Shown here one piece after another: positions 1 to 7,084 of a DNA stretch of 64,000 nt. Position numbers and translations under genes: made by a program. Location: assembly GCA_050247235.1 (NCBI GenBank), contig JBFWUN010000023.1, positions 1 through 64,000 of the forward strand, written 5' to 3'. Numbering within the stretch: position 1 is the first letter of the stretch; each line of letters starts with the position of its first letter. This DNA comes from CAIKBL01 sp050247235 (GTDB taxonomy: Bacteria > Pseudomonadota > Gammaproteobacteria > Ga0077536). The notes beneath the pieces were generated by a model. The model did not search any database and had not been told where the DNA came from. It saw nothing but the letters and a program-made list of their open reading frames with translations.

Positions 1-240
1 CGGGCTGACGGCATTGCCGAGCCCGGAGTTCTGCATCATTGCCACCCCGAAGCGACCGCCGATGTACGCACCTGCCGCGGCAGCCACCGCATCTCCCTCG
101 TTGGCTGCGGACAGGTAGGTAAGCCTGGGTTCGTCGATGACATAGTTGATAAACGGTGTCAGGAACGAACACGGAACGCCGGCGTACCAGTCGACGCCGC
201 GTGAGGCGGCGGCGTCGACGAATTCAGCAGCCTGCAGCAT
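1..240 (-). CDS. Phosphonopyruvate decarboxylase, N-terminal part (runs off the window)
   Basis: The reverse strand reads from an ATG at 238-240 and stays open to the window edge, giving 80 residues. The translation shows the start of the thiamine-diphosphate pyrimidine-binding domain of phosphonopyruvate decarboxylases: a GVPCSFLTPFINYVI segment, then SAANEGDAVAAAAGAY (the conserved Glu of ThDP enzymes) and MMQNSGLGN. In that family the enzyme converts phosphonopyruvate to phosphonoacetaldehyde, the irreversible step that pulls PEP mutase forward. A GGGAGG Shine-Dalgarno sequence precedes the start, and the gap to the PEP mutase stop is only 9 bp, so the two are co-transcribed. The C-terminal ThDP-binding half is outside the window. 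Confidence 0.88.
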   Translation of the reverse strand, partial: MLQAAEFVDAAASRGVDWYAGVPCSFLTPFINYVIDEPRLTYLSAANEGDAVAAAAGAYIGGRFGVAMMQNSGLGNAVSP

Positions 241-249
241 AAGCCTCCC

Positions 250-1890
250 TCAGGCGTCCGCGGCGAAATTGCCCGCAGACTCCAAGTCCTTCGCGGAGTT
301 TACGTCGAGCCAGTGACCGTGTACGTACCAGACGCGCACGGGGCATTCTCGTTCAACCAGCGCGTTGAGCAGATCAGGGAGGCCGAGCCGCGCGAAATCC
401 TCCCGCGCGCTCAGGTGGCTCAACGTCTCCTCAACCCAGCGCCGGCCCTCACGGCGAACATGCAGCATGCCGATCCACCGCCCGTCCGCACGCGCGCCGG
501 TTGCCGGCGGAGAATTCGCGATCCGCCGCAAGGTTACCGCCTGGCCCCACATCGCGCGGTCATCCGGTTCGCTGCACCAGGCAAGGTCACCAGTCACCTG
601 CGCGTCGGTGCGACTCGAATCCACGACCACTGTGACGGCCTCCGCGTGTTCCGTCAGATCCCGCAGAATGTAGCTGCGGAACAGCAGATCGCCGTAGGTC
701 AGGATCATGTCGTCGGAGAATTCGTGCGCCGCGCATAGCAGACTGGAGAGTTCACCCGTTGTTGCGTGCGCAGGATTGGTGACCAGCCGGATGCCCTGGA
801 CGTCGATGCTCTCCGCCTTGTAGCCCGCCACAACGACGATGTCATCGATGCCACGTTTCTTGAACTTGTCGACCATGTGCCGCAACAGTGGCTTGCCTGC
901 GATCGGCAGCATCACCTTCGGTCGGTCGTCCGTGAGATCAGCGAATCCTTCTCCGCGGGTGGCGGCCAGCACGATGGCTTTTGTTTCGTCGCGCAGTCCT
1001 GAGAAATAGCGCTCCTCGGCCGCCTCCAGTTCATCCGCGCCCTGCAACCGGAAAATCTCGTCGACACTCGCCACACGATCTTCGATCTCGACCAGTGACT
1101 CGTCCTGGTGGATCTGGGCGGCCACCTTCTGCATCGCCGAGACTGCACTCCGAATCATGTGGTTCGCCCAGATGACCAGACTGATCTTCGCCCGACGGAA
1201 TACCTCCACGGGGGTGCTGTAGTACTTGGTCGGCACGATCACCAGCGGCGCACGGTCGGCCCATTCGCGAGCAAACTCCAGGATCTGATCGGGTCGCGAC
1301 AGCTTGCTGTGAATGAGGATCGCATCCGCTCCGGCCCGGCGATACGCTTCGCCGCGACGAAGCGCCTCGGCAATGTCCCAGCCCGCGATCAGCGCTTCCA
1401 CCCGCGCGACGATGCAGAAGTCAGAGTCAGACTGGCTGTCCTTGCCCGCCGCGATCTTGCCGCTGAATTCCGCGATATCCGCGAGGGGCTGCCTCTCTCC
1501 GGAGATGAAACTGTTGGTCTTGGGGAATATCTTGTCCTCGATGCACACCCCGGCGACGTCACGCTGCTCGAGTTTGCGCACGAGCCGGCGCATGTTGTTG
1601 AAGTTGCCGTAGCCGGTGTCCCCGTCCAGGAGAATCGGGATCTGCGTTACGTCGGACATGAACTCCAGCACGTCCACTACCTGCGTCCAACTCGCCTCGT
1701 TGTTGTCACGAACGCCGAACTGCGCGGAGATCGCGAGCCCGCTTGCCCAGATGCCGTTGAATCCCGCTTCCTCCACGATGCGGGCGCTGATCCCGTTGTG
1801 CGCCTCGCACAGGAACTCCAGGTCGGGCGAAGTGAGCATCTCGCGCAGTCGCGTGGTCTTGCGCGGTCTGGAGGGTACGGCGTCGGTCAT
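250..1890 (-). CDS. Phosphoenolpyruvate mutase fused to a C-terminal nucleotidyltransferase domain
   Basis: The protein has 546 residues. Residues 1 to about 285 form an isocitrate-lyase-like PEP mutase domain with DGDTGYGN and the signature EDKIFPKTNSF (EDKx5NS), which separates PEP mutases from methylisocitrate lyases. It should isomerise PEP to phosphonopyruvate, creating the C-P bond. From about residue 305 a nucleotidyltransferase fold follows, with AIVLAATRGEG, DDRPKVMLPIAGKPLL and an acidic LTYGDLL strand. The normally Gly-rich LAAGxGxR loop is altered to LAATRGEG. The ATG at 1890 is preferred because it overlaps the stop of the upstream nucleotidyltransferase (ATGA); an in-frame extension further upstream would invade that gene. 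Followed 9 bp later by the decarboxylase. Confidence 0.9.
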   Translation of the reverse strand: MTDAVPSRPRKTTRLREMLTSPDLEFLCEAHNGISARIVEEAGFNGIWASGLAISAQFGVRDNNEASWTQVVDVLEFMSDVTQIPILLDGDTGYGNFNNMRRLVRKLEQRDVAGVCIEDKIFPKTNSFISGERQPLADIAEFSGKIAAGKDSQSDSDFCIVARVEALIAGWDIAEALRRGEAYRRAGADAILIHSKLSRPDQILEFAREWADRAPLVIVPTKYYSTPVEVFRRAKISLVIWANHMIRSAVSAMQKVAAQIHQDESLVEIEDRVASVDEIFRLQGADELEAAEERYFSGLRDETKAIVLAATRGEGFADLTDDRPKVMLPIAGKPLLRHMVDKFKKRGIDDIVVVAGYKAESIDVQGIRLVTNPAHATTGELSSLLCAAHEFSDDMILTYGDLLFRSYILRDLTEHAEAVTVVVDSSRTDAQVTGDLAWCSEPDDRAMWGQAVTLRRIANSPPATGARADGRWIGMLHVRREGRRWVEETLSHLSAREDFARLGLPDLLNALVERECPVRVWYVHGHWLDVNSAKDLESAGNFAADA

Positions 1891-2627
1891 GGGTATCGAT
1901 CCAGTTGCGGAAGTATCGCATCGCGCGCGCGTACGAGATCCTCGGGAAAGTCGATCTCGAGCCACGGCAGAGCGGCGACTCGCTCGAACGCCAGCGGATA
2001 CCGGTCTTCGAGCACGAGATCGCGAATGATCTCTTCGTAGGGTTCGTCGAGGCGCCCCGCGTCGACGTAGGTTTCACAGCCTTTCGCCAGCGCGCGCGCG
2101 CAGGACGGTCCGAACTTGAAAAACCCCACTGATTCGCCCCAGAAATCGTAGCGCAGGTCTGCCGCGATGCGTTTGCGGAACTCGACGATCCGACCGTTCT
2201 TCACGCAAATCTTGACCGGTTCATCACCAGGCACGAAGTCTTCGTCGAGCAGGAAGCAGTTCGGGTGTGGGCTGTGGGCCAGGCGGGACAGCAGGGCCGG
2301 TGCGTAGAGCACGTCCGCATCCATCAGCAGGATGTCGTCGTCGCAGGTCAGCGCTTCACGCACGGTCCACAGGCTGACTACGCTGCCCCGACGGTAATCC
2401 GCGTTGTGGATGCAGCGAACGGGGAGCGGTGCGTTCTCGATGTGCGCCTCGATCAGCTCTGCGCGGTAGCCGACGCAAAGCGTGAGTGATGCCACGCCGA
2501 GCGACGCGAGATTCTCCAGGTGGCGTTCGAGCAAAGTTCGCCCGCCGAAGGTCAGCAGCGACTTGGGGCCGTCGGTGGCAGTTCCCAGGCGATTGCCGAC
2601 ACCCGCGGCGAGCATGACGGCGCGCAT
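1887..2627 (-). CDS. Stand-alone nucleotidyltransferase, candidate phosphonate/alcohol-phosphate cytidylyltransferase
   Basis: A 246-residue protein of the NTP_transferase superfamily. The N-terminal nucleotide loop is intact (VMLAAGVGNRLG), followed by DGPKSLLTFGGRTLLERHL and the metal-binding strand DDILLMDADVLY. The size and motifs fit LicC/PntC-type cytidylyltransferases that make CDP-choline-like or CMP-phosphonate donors. The substrate cannot be read from sequence. Placed between a 2OG-Fe(II) oxygenase (3 bp away) and PEP mutase (4-bp overlap), it probably activates a phosphonate made by this cluster, but a sugar phosphate is an alternative. Confidence 0.8.
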   Translation of the reverse strand: MRAVMLAAGVGNRLGTATDGPKSLLTFGGRTLLERHLENLASLGVASLTLCVGYRAELIEAHIENAPLPVRCIHNADYRRGSVVSLWTVREALTCDDDILLMDADVLYAPALLSRLAHSPHPNCFLLDEDFVPGDEPVKICVKNGRIVEFRKRIAADLRYDFWGESVGFFKFGPSCARALAKGCETYVDAGRLDEPYEEIIRDLVLEDRYPLAFERVAALPWLEIDFPEDLVRARDAILPQLDRYP

Positions 2628-2630
2628 CGT

Positions 2631-3362
2631 TCAACGGTTCCAGGAACGGAAAACCTGGCGGAAGCCGAAATAGGCGATGGCATCTTTCATGTTCGAGACG
2701 AAACGCCGCACGGGGTTCATGCTTGCACTGGTGACGTATTCCAGCGTGAGCGCGATTCGTCGTTCGTTCTCTCCCAGTGGCGTCACGCGATGCCAGAGCT
2801 TGTCGCCGTTGAACACGACCAGTGCGCCCGGCGAGAGATGCATTCCCTCGACCGGCCGTTCACGCTGCGCGTCACCCTTGAACAACTGGTACTCGAGCAG
2901 GCAGTTGGACTCGTCGACCAGGCCGACCAGGATCGTGTACCGGGCGCCGTTGTAGTACGACGTGTCGTAGTGGTATCCGATGTGGTCACCGGCTTCCGTG
3001 TAGTAGTACAGCGCGTACGTATGGGGATCGTTGCCCGGGCACAGCAACAGCGGGCATCCGATGAGCCGCCCCAGGAAATCACGGAACGCCTCGGAGCGGT
3101 ACAGATCCCCGAACTGCGGCGCGAGGCGATCCAGGTCGAAGCGACTGATGCTGCCGCCCTTCTTGTGTCGCGGGATGTAGTTGCGATGGACGTGCGGTTC
3201 CAGTGTCGGCAGCGCCCCGCGGACCGCGTCCAGCCAGTCGTGCGGCAGGAAATTCTCCAATGCGATGAATTCGTTCTGAGCGGCGAACTGGGCGCGCAGC
3301 CGCTCGGTGTCGAGTTCAGCCACGCGCGTGGCCATGCGCTGTTCGAGAGTGGCGGACGTCAT
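2631..3362 (-). CDS. 2-oxoglutarate/Fe(II)-dependent oxygenase
   Basis: A 243-residue protein with the double-stranded beta-helix iron triad. The HxD pair is in GYHYDTSYYNG (about residues 123-133) and the distal His in KLWHRVTPLG. The Arg that binds the 2-oxoglutarate C5 carboxylate follows in ERRIALTLEY. Such enzymes hydroxylate or desaturate small molecules, including phosphonates (compare PhnY, HEPD-associated oxygenases) and lipids. It is the first gene of the phosphonate block, 3 bp upstream of the nucleotidyltransferase, with an AGAGG-like Shine-Dalgarno in front. Hydroxylation of the phosphonate or of its lipid carrier is an inference from position. Confidence 0.82.
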   Translation of the reverse strand: MTSATLEQRMATRVAELDTERLRAQFAAQNEFIALENFLPHDWLDAVRGALPTLEPHVHRNYIPRHKKGGSISRFDLDRLAPQFGDLYRSEAFRDFLGRLIGCPLLLCPGNDPHTYALYYYTEAGDHIGYHYDTSYYNGARYTILVGLVDESNCLLEYQLFKGDAQRERPVEGMHLSPGALVVFNGDKLWHRVTPLGENERRIALTLEYVTSASMNPVRRFVSNMKDAIAYFGFRQVFRSWNR

Positions 3363-3449
3363 GAGATAACCTCTGCAGGGGGCAGTGCGCGATTCAGGGT
3401 CTGCGGGCGGGGTGGCGGGACACCGGGGAGGGCGTACCGCGGCGGCGGC

Positions 3450-3478
3450 AGGTTACAGGGCGGACAATCGTCATTCAA
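3450..3478 (-). promoter_or_regulatory. Candidate sigma-70 promoter for the phosphonate block
   Basis: On the minus strand, TTGAAT (3478-3473) and TAACCT (3455-3450) are separated by exactly 17 bp in the 127-bp gap between hpnA and the 2OG-Fe(II) oxygenase. The -10 match is weak. Read-through from the hopanoid operon is equally possible. Confidence 0.35.
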
Positions 3479-3489
3479 TACCGGCCCGG

Positions 3490-4476
3490 TCAGTATCCGT
3501 CGCGCCGAAACCAGCGCACAGCCGCGGTGATCGCGTCGCGCGCGGGACGGGTCTGGTAACCCAGTTCGCGGACGGCGCGCGCGCTGCTGAAAAACATCCG
3601 TTTGCGGGACATCCTGAGCCCGTCGACGGTCGCCTGCGGTTCCGGTCCGTTGGTCAGCCACGCCCAGCACTGCGACGCGTAGGCAACGGGATAGACCAGC
3701 CCTCTGGGCAACCGCACGCGCGGTGGCGCATGGCCGCAGAGCCCGGCAATCGTGTCCAGGATATCTTTCAGGCTCATGTCCTCGCCGCCAAGGATGTAGC
3801 GGCGACCCACTTGACCCAGATCAAAGGCGAGCAGGTGGCCCGCGGCGACGTCCTCGACATGCGCGATGTTCAGCCCGGTATCGACGTACGCGGGGATCTT
3901 GCGCGCGATTGCGTCACGCACCACGCGACCCGTAGGGGTCGGCTTGATGTCGAAGGGACCGATAGGCGTGGATGGATTGACGATGACGGCCGGCAGTTCC
4001 CGGGTCGCCACCATTTCCCGTACGGCTTCCTCGGCCAGGAATTTCGAACGCTTGTAATGCCCGACCATGTCTTCCAGGGAGGAGGGAGTGTCCTCGTCGG
4101 CAGGCTGAGAATCCCCGCGGATCCCGAGCGTCGCGACGCTGCTCGTGTAAACGATCCGCGGTATGCCGGCGGCAAGTGCCGCTTCCATCAGGTTGCGCGT
4201 CCCCGTGACATTGCTGTCATACAACTCGCGTGGATTGCGCGACCAGAGCCTGTAATCTGCCGCGACGTGGTAGAGACCGTCGATGTCGCGACACGCGTGA
4301 AACAGCGAGTCGGGCGCACGCAGATCACCCTCGACGATCTCCGCATCCAGGCCCGCAAGATTCCGGCGGTCGCTGCCGGACCGGACGAGCGCGCGCACCG
4401 CGTCACCCCGGGCGAGCAGTTGCCGGGCCACTACGCTGCCGACAAAACCGGTCGCACCGGTGACCAGGAACTTCAT
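3490..4476 (-). CDS. hpnA: Hopanoid-associated NAD-dependent sugar epimerase/dehydratase HpnA
   Basis: A 328-residue extended short-chain dehydrogenase. The N-terminal Rossmann motif is TGATGFVG, the catalytic Ser lies in the YTSSVATLG segment and the YxxxK pair in GHYKRSKFLAEEA. The segment VNPSTPIGPFDIKPTPTGR is characteristic of the HpnA branch, which is found almost only in hopanoid clusters; its exact substrate in vivo is not settled. The ATG at 4476 overlaps the stop of the CDP-alcohol phosphatidyltransferase (ATGA), showing translational coupling. It is the last gene of the squalene synthase-hpnG-CDP-alcohol transferase-hpnA operon. Confidence 0.88.
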   Translation of the reverse strand: MKFLVTGATGFVGSVVARQLLARGDAVRALVRSGSDRRNLAGLDAEIVEGDLRAPDSLFHACRDIDGLYHVAADYRLWSRNPRELYDSNVTGTRNLMEAALAAGIPRIVYTSSVATLGIRGDSQPADEDTPSSLEDMVGHYKRSKFLAEEAVREMVATRELPAVIVNPSTPIGPFDIKPTPTGRVVRDAIARKIPAYVDTGLNIAHVEDVAAGHLLAFDLGQVGRRYILGGEDMSLKDILDTIAGLCGHAPPRVRLPRGLVYPVAYASQCWAWLTNGPEPQATVDGLRMSRKRMFFSSARAVRELGYQTRPARDAITAAVRWFRRDGY

Positions 4477-5081
4477 GCGGACGTCCCGGCTCGTCGACGC
4501 AGCAGCGCGAATTGTCCAAGCACCACCAGGAACGCAACGGGAGCGCCGAAAGCGGCGGCCCTGAGGAACAGCGGCAGGGCGTCGGTCAGAGTGACGAGCG
4601 GCAGGAGGTAGAGGATGTCCTCCGCCTCGAAGCCAGCGAAGCGCGGCTGCGCGGTTGCCACCTTGCCGTGAGTGTCCTCGATGAGATAGCGGAGGTGGAA
4701 AATCCCGGCAACTGCGAGTCCTGCGACCGTTCCCAGCATGATCGCGCCGTCTCCAAGCGATTGCGTGAGCCCGATGCCGATGCACGCGAACAGTCCGACC
4801 GTCACGAGAGCGTCCGACGCGAGATCGTACAGGTGACCGAAACGACTCGTCCGGCCGCTCATGCGGGCAAGCTCGCCGTCCGTGTGATCCAGGAAGTTGG
4901 ACAGCACGATCACCGTGGCGGCGAGGTTCGGATGCCGGCCGGTGGCAAAAAGGGCTGCGCCGAACAGGCCGACGGCGAGCCTGACTGTCGTCAGTACGTT
5001 CGGGCTGACCGACGTGCGGCACAGCGGTCGGACGAGCGCGGCGGCGAGCCGTGCATCCCAGGGTTTGACGGGTGCGTTCAT
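4473..5081 (-). CDS. CDP-alcohol phosphatidyltransferase family membrane enzyme
   Basis: A 202-residue integral membrane protein. It contains the complete family signature DGx2ARx8Gx3Dx3D: DGELAR, then G, then HLYDLASD, at about residues 68-90. It also has several hydrophobic segments. Family members displace CMP from a CDP-alcohol and join the phospho-group to a second alcohol. Its start overlaps the hpnG stop by 4 bp and its stop overlaps the hpnA start by 4 bp, so it is built into the hopanoid operon rather than next to it. The donor could be CDP-diacylglycerol, a CDP-polyol, or a CMP-phosphonate made by the downstream cluster. The last is a hypothesis from context. Confidence 0.88.
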   Translation of the reverse strand: MNAPVKPWDARLAAALVRPLCRTSVSPNVLTTVRLAVGLFGAALFATGRHPNLAATVIVLSNFLDHTDGELARMSGRTSRFGHLYDLASDALVTVGLFACIGIGLTQSLGDGAIMLGTVAGLAVAGIFHLRYLIEDTHGKVATAQPRFAGFEAEDILYLLPLVTLTDALPLFLRAAAFGAPVAFLVVLGQFALLRRRAGTSA

Positions 5082-5833
5082 CGATCTCCTCGTTCGGGTT
5101 CCCAGCTGGCGGCCTCGATCAGGCCTGCCGCCGCGCGCAAGGTCACGAGGGCCCGACGATACCACCATGCGAGACGCAGCAGCGCTCCAAGCTCGCCCGG
5201 CCGTCGCGCGAGTGCCGCCAGGACCTTCACGAGCCCCCCGTCGGCCGCCATGCCGGCAAGCGCGCTTGCCGGTAACGAGAAATCTGCCGGGTCCACCACG
5301 GCCCTGACCGCCAGGAACGGCAGGTCGTGGGCATGCGCGACCGCCGCCACCGCGCTCGTCTCCATGTCCACCGCCTCGCAGCCCGAGTCGACAAACGCAG
5401 CGTTCTTCTGCGCGCGTGTCGGCAAGGGTGTTGCGTGCGTCAGCGCTGCGCATTCGTGGGGACAGAGCGAGGACAGCGCGCTGCGCAGGGAGGATCTGAG
5501 CGGTGCATGCGTGGCGTACCAGGTGCCTTGCAAAGGATCCCGACACCGCGCATAGAGCAGCAACGTACCGGCTGGCAGCGACGCGGTCAGCGCGCCGGCG
5601 GTACCCCATGAGAGAAGCGTGGTCGCGCCTTCTGCCACCAGCGCTTCGGCCGCGCGGGCCGCAGAGGCTGTCCCGACTCCCGCCACTCGTACCGTCCAGT
5701 CTGCGCGCCGCACGCAGCAGCTCGCCGCTTCCCCGGGCAGGGCCGCCACGACGCCGACGCGACTGCGCGGTGGCGGGATTGCCGCAGGCGCGACGGTTGA
5801 CCACGGTACAGGAGCGTAGGGACCCGAACTCAC
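5078..5833 (-). CDS. hpnG: Hopanoid-associated nucleoside phosphorylase/nucleosidase HpnG
   Basis: A 251-residue protein of the purine nucleoside phosphorylase/MTA-SAH nucleosidase superfamily. Visible are VGVVAALPGEAAS, the glycine-rich LLSWGTAGAL loop and the substrate-site signature EAVDMETSAVAAVA. In hopanoid producers HpnG removes adenine from adenosylhopane to give the ribosyl hopanoid that is built into bacteriohopanetetrol or aminotriol. The start is a GTG at 5831-5833 that overlaps the TGA of the squalene synthase gene (GTGA). No better Shine-Dalgarno-linked start is visible inside, so translation appears coupled. Confidence 0.87.
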   Translation of the reverse strand: MSSGPYAPVPWSTVAPAAIPPPRSRVGVVAALPGEAASCCVRRADWTVRVAGVGTASAARAAEALVAEGATTLLSWGTAGALTASLPAGTLLLYARCRDPLQGTWYATHAPLRSSLRSALSSLCPHECAALTHATPLPTRAQKNAAFVDSGCEAVDMETSAVAAVAHAHDLPFLAVRAVVDPADFSLPASALAGMAADGGLVKVLAALARRPGELGALLRLAWWYRRALVTLRAAAGLIEAASWEPERGDR

Positions 5834-6897
5834 AGTGAGTGCTGGGCTTCCATCCCCTCGATGAACGTCGGACCTTTCGGCATCACCCGCAGTCGCGGCA
5901 GTCCGAACGACGCCGTGTTGAACAGCCCGCGCAGCGCCCAGTCCCGGCGCACGCAGAGGGAGGTGGCCACCACCGTCGACTTGACGGCGCGTCGCGAAAT
6001 CTTGACCTCCTGGCCGCTCGTGAACAGCGGGTTGGCATCCAGGCGACGCAAGGTCAGGACTGCCATGCCGAGGGCCCACAGACAGAATTTGCGAATGCCC
6101 GTTTCGTCCGAGGGAACGCGCAACGTGTACGTCAGCGCATTGCGGAGGTGCCCATGTGCGATCGCAATCAGTGAACGAATTCCTGCGGCGAAAGCCGCAC
6201 CGCCCTGGCCGGGTGCAATCTCGCTCAGGCGGATTCCGTACGCGTTGAACGCGCTGCGGGGCAGCCAGCAGGCGCCGCGCGCGCGGTCTTCCCAGATATC
6301 CTTCAGGATGTTCGTCATCTGGAGCCCCTGCCCGAACGAAACCGCGAGTCGCATCATTTCCGGCTTGAAGGACCGCAGCGACGCGCAATGCTCGCAGAAA
6401 AGCTCGGTCAGCATTTCACCGACGACGCCGGCCACGTAATAGCAGTATCGATCCATCGCGGTCTGATCGGCCACGCCATCGAGCGTCTCCTGGCCCTGGT
6501 AGAAGACCATGCCGTCGATCATCACGCGGACGCAGCGCGCGAGCGCAGCCTGCTGGACAGGGTTCAGGGAGTGCGTGATCCGCAGCACCGCCGGCGTGTT
6601 GCGGATGAGATCCCGCTCGGCGGCCGAGTTGTGTGCGGCAAGCCGGGGTTCGAGTGAGCGCGCGAAGTGCTCGCCGCCCATCTCGTTTTGCACCGCCGCC
6701 AGGAACTGACGGGAGAACTCGCGCTTGTCGTCGAACGAGAGCTCGGCATCGTCCTCGATGGTGTCGGCGATCCGGCACAGCAGGTAAGCATTGGCAACTG
6801 CCCGGTAGAGCGCCGGTGGCAGCACGGGGATGGTCAGTGCGAAGGTCCGGGAGACCCCTTGAAGGATCCTGACCTGGTAGGCGTCGTCCGTGGAAAT
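5830..6897 (-). CDS. Squalene/phytoene synthase family protein (probable squalene synthase), likely ATT start
   Basis: A trans-isoprenyl diphosphate synthase fold. The first Asp-rich motif is CRIADTIEDD, followed by YYVAGVVGEMLTELF, and the second motif NILKDIWED precedes RGACWLP. Condensation of two farnesyl diphosphates to squalene for hopanoids is the expected reaction. The first canonical start (GTG at 6825) would remove the conserved VSRTFALTIP strand, which is encoded in frame just upstream. The homology extends to about 6894. A GAGGAGGAG ribosome-binding site (6912-6902) sits 6 nt before an in-frame ATT at 6897-6895, and no ATG, GTG or TTG is available there. I therefore place the start at this ATT, giving 355 residues. 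A sequencing indel is the alternative. First gene of the hopanoid operon. Confidence 0.85.
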   Translation of the reverse strand: MSTDDAYQVRILQGVSRTFALTIPVLPPALYRAVANAYLLCRIADTIEDDAELSFDDKREFSRQFLAAVQNEMGGEHFARSLEPRLAAHNSAAERDLIRNTPAVLRITHSLNPVQQAALARCVRVMIDGMVFYQGQETLDGVADQTAMDRYCYYVAGVVGEMLTELFCEHCASLRSFKPEMMRLAVSFGQGLQMTNILKDIWEDRARGACWLPRSAFNAYGIRLSEIAPGQGGAAFAAGIRSLIAIAHGHLRNALTYTLRVPSDETGIRKFCLWALGMAVLTLRRLDANPLFTSGQEVKISRRAVKSTVVATSLCVRRDWALRGLFNTASFGLPRLRVMPKGPTFIEGMEAQHSL

Positions 6898-6901
6898 AAC
6901 G

Positions 6902-6912
6902 CTCTCCTCCTC
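6902..6912 (-). promoter_or_regulatory. Strong Shine-Dalgarno that decides the squalene synthase start
   Basis: GAGGAGGAGAG on the minus strand, ending about 6 nt before the in-frame ATT codon at 6897. It is the only good ribosome-binding site in front of the conserved N-terminal region. The out-of-frame ATG at 6917 precedes it and cannot be the start. Confidence 0.6.
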
Positions 6913-6988
6913 GCCATGGCGCCCCCGGGCAGCCTCTGCGCGGGACGCGACGCGGGCGTCCGCGCAGAACGGACGGGACGATATAAAG

Positions 6989-7065
6989 TGGTCGGGGTGA
7001 CAGGATTCGAACCTACGACCCCTGCCTCCCGAAGGCAGTGCTCTACCAGACTGAGCTACACCCCG
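6989..7065 (-). tRNA. tRNA-Pro (anticodon CGG)
   Basis: A 77-nt cloverleaf on the minus strand. The acceptor stem is CGGGGTG paired with CACCCCG, the T-arm carries GGTTCGAATCC, and the anticodon arm CTGCC-TTCGGGA-GGCAG gives anticodon CGG. The 3' CCA is encoded. It lies 19 bp after the ispB stop on the same strand and upstream of the hopanoid operon. Confidence 0.95.
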
Positions 7066-7084
7066 ACTGAATCGATCCCGTTGC

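Noticed and set aside
6989..7065. tRNA-Pro, tRNA-Thr and tRNA-Ala as integration sites of genomic islands
   Set aside because: No integrase, no duplicated tRNA 3' ends and no phage genes were seen near any of the three.
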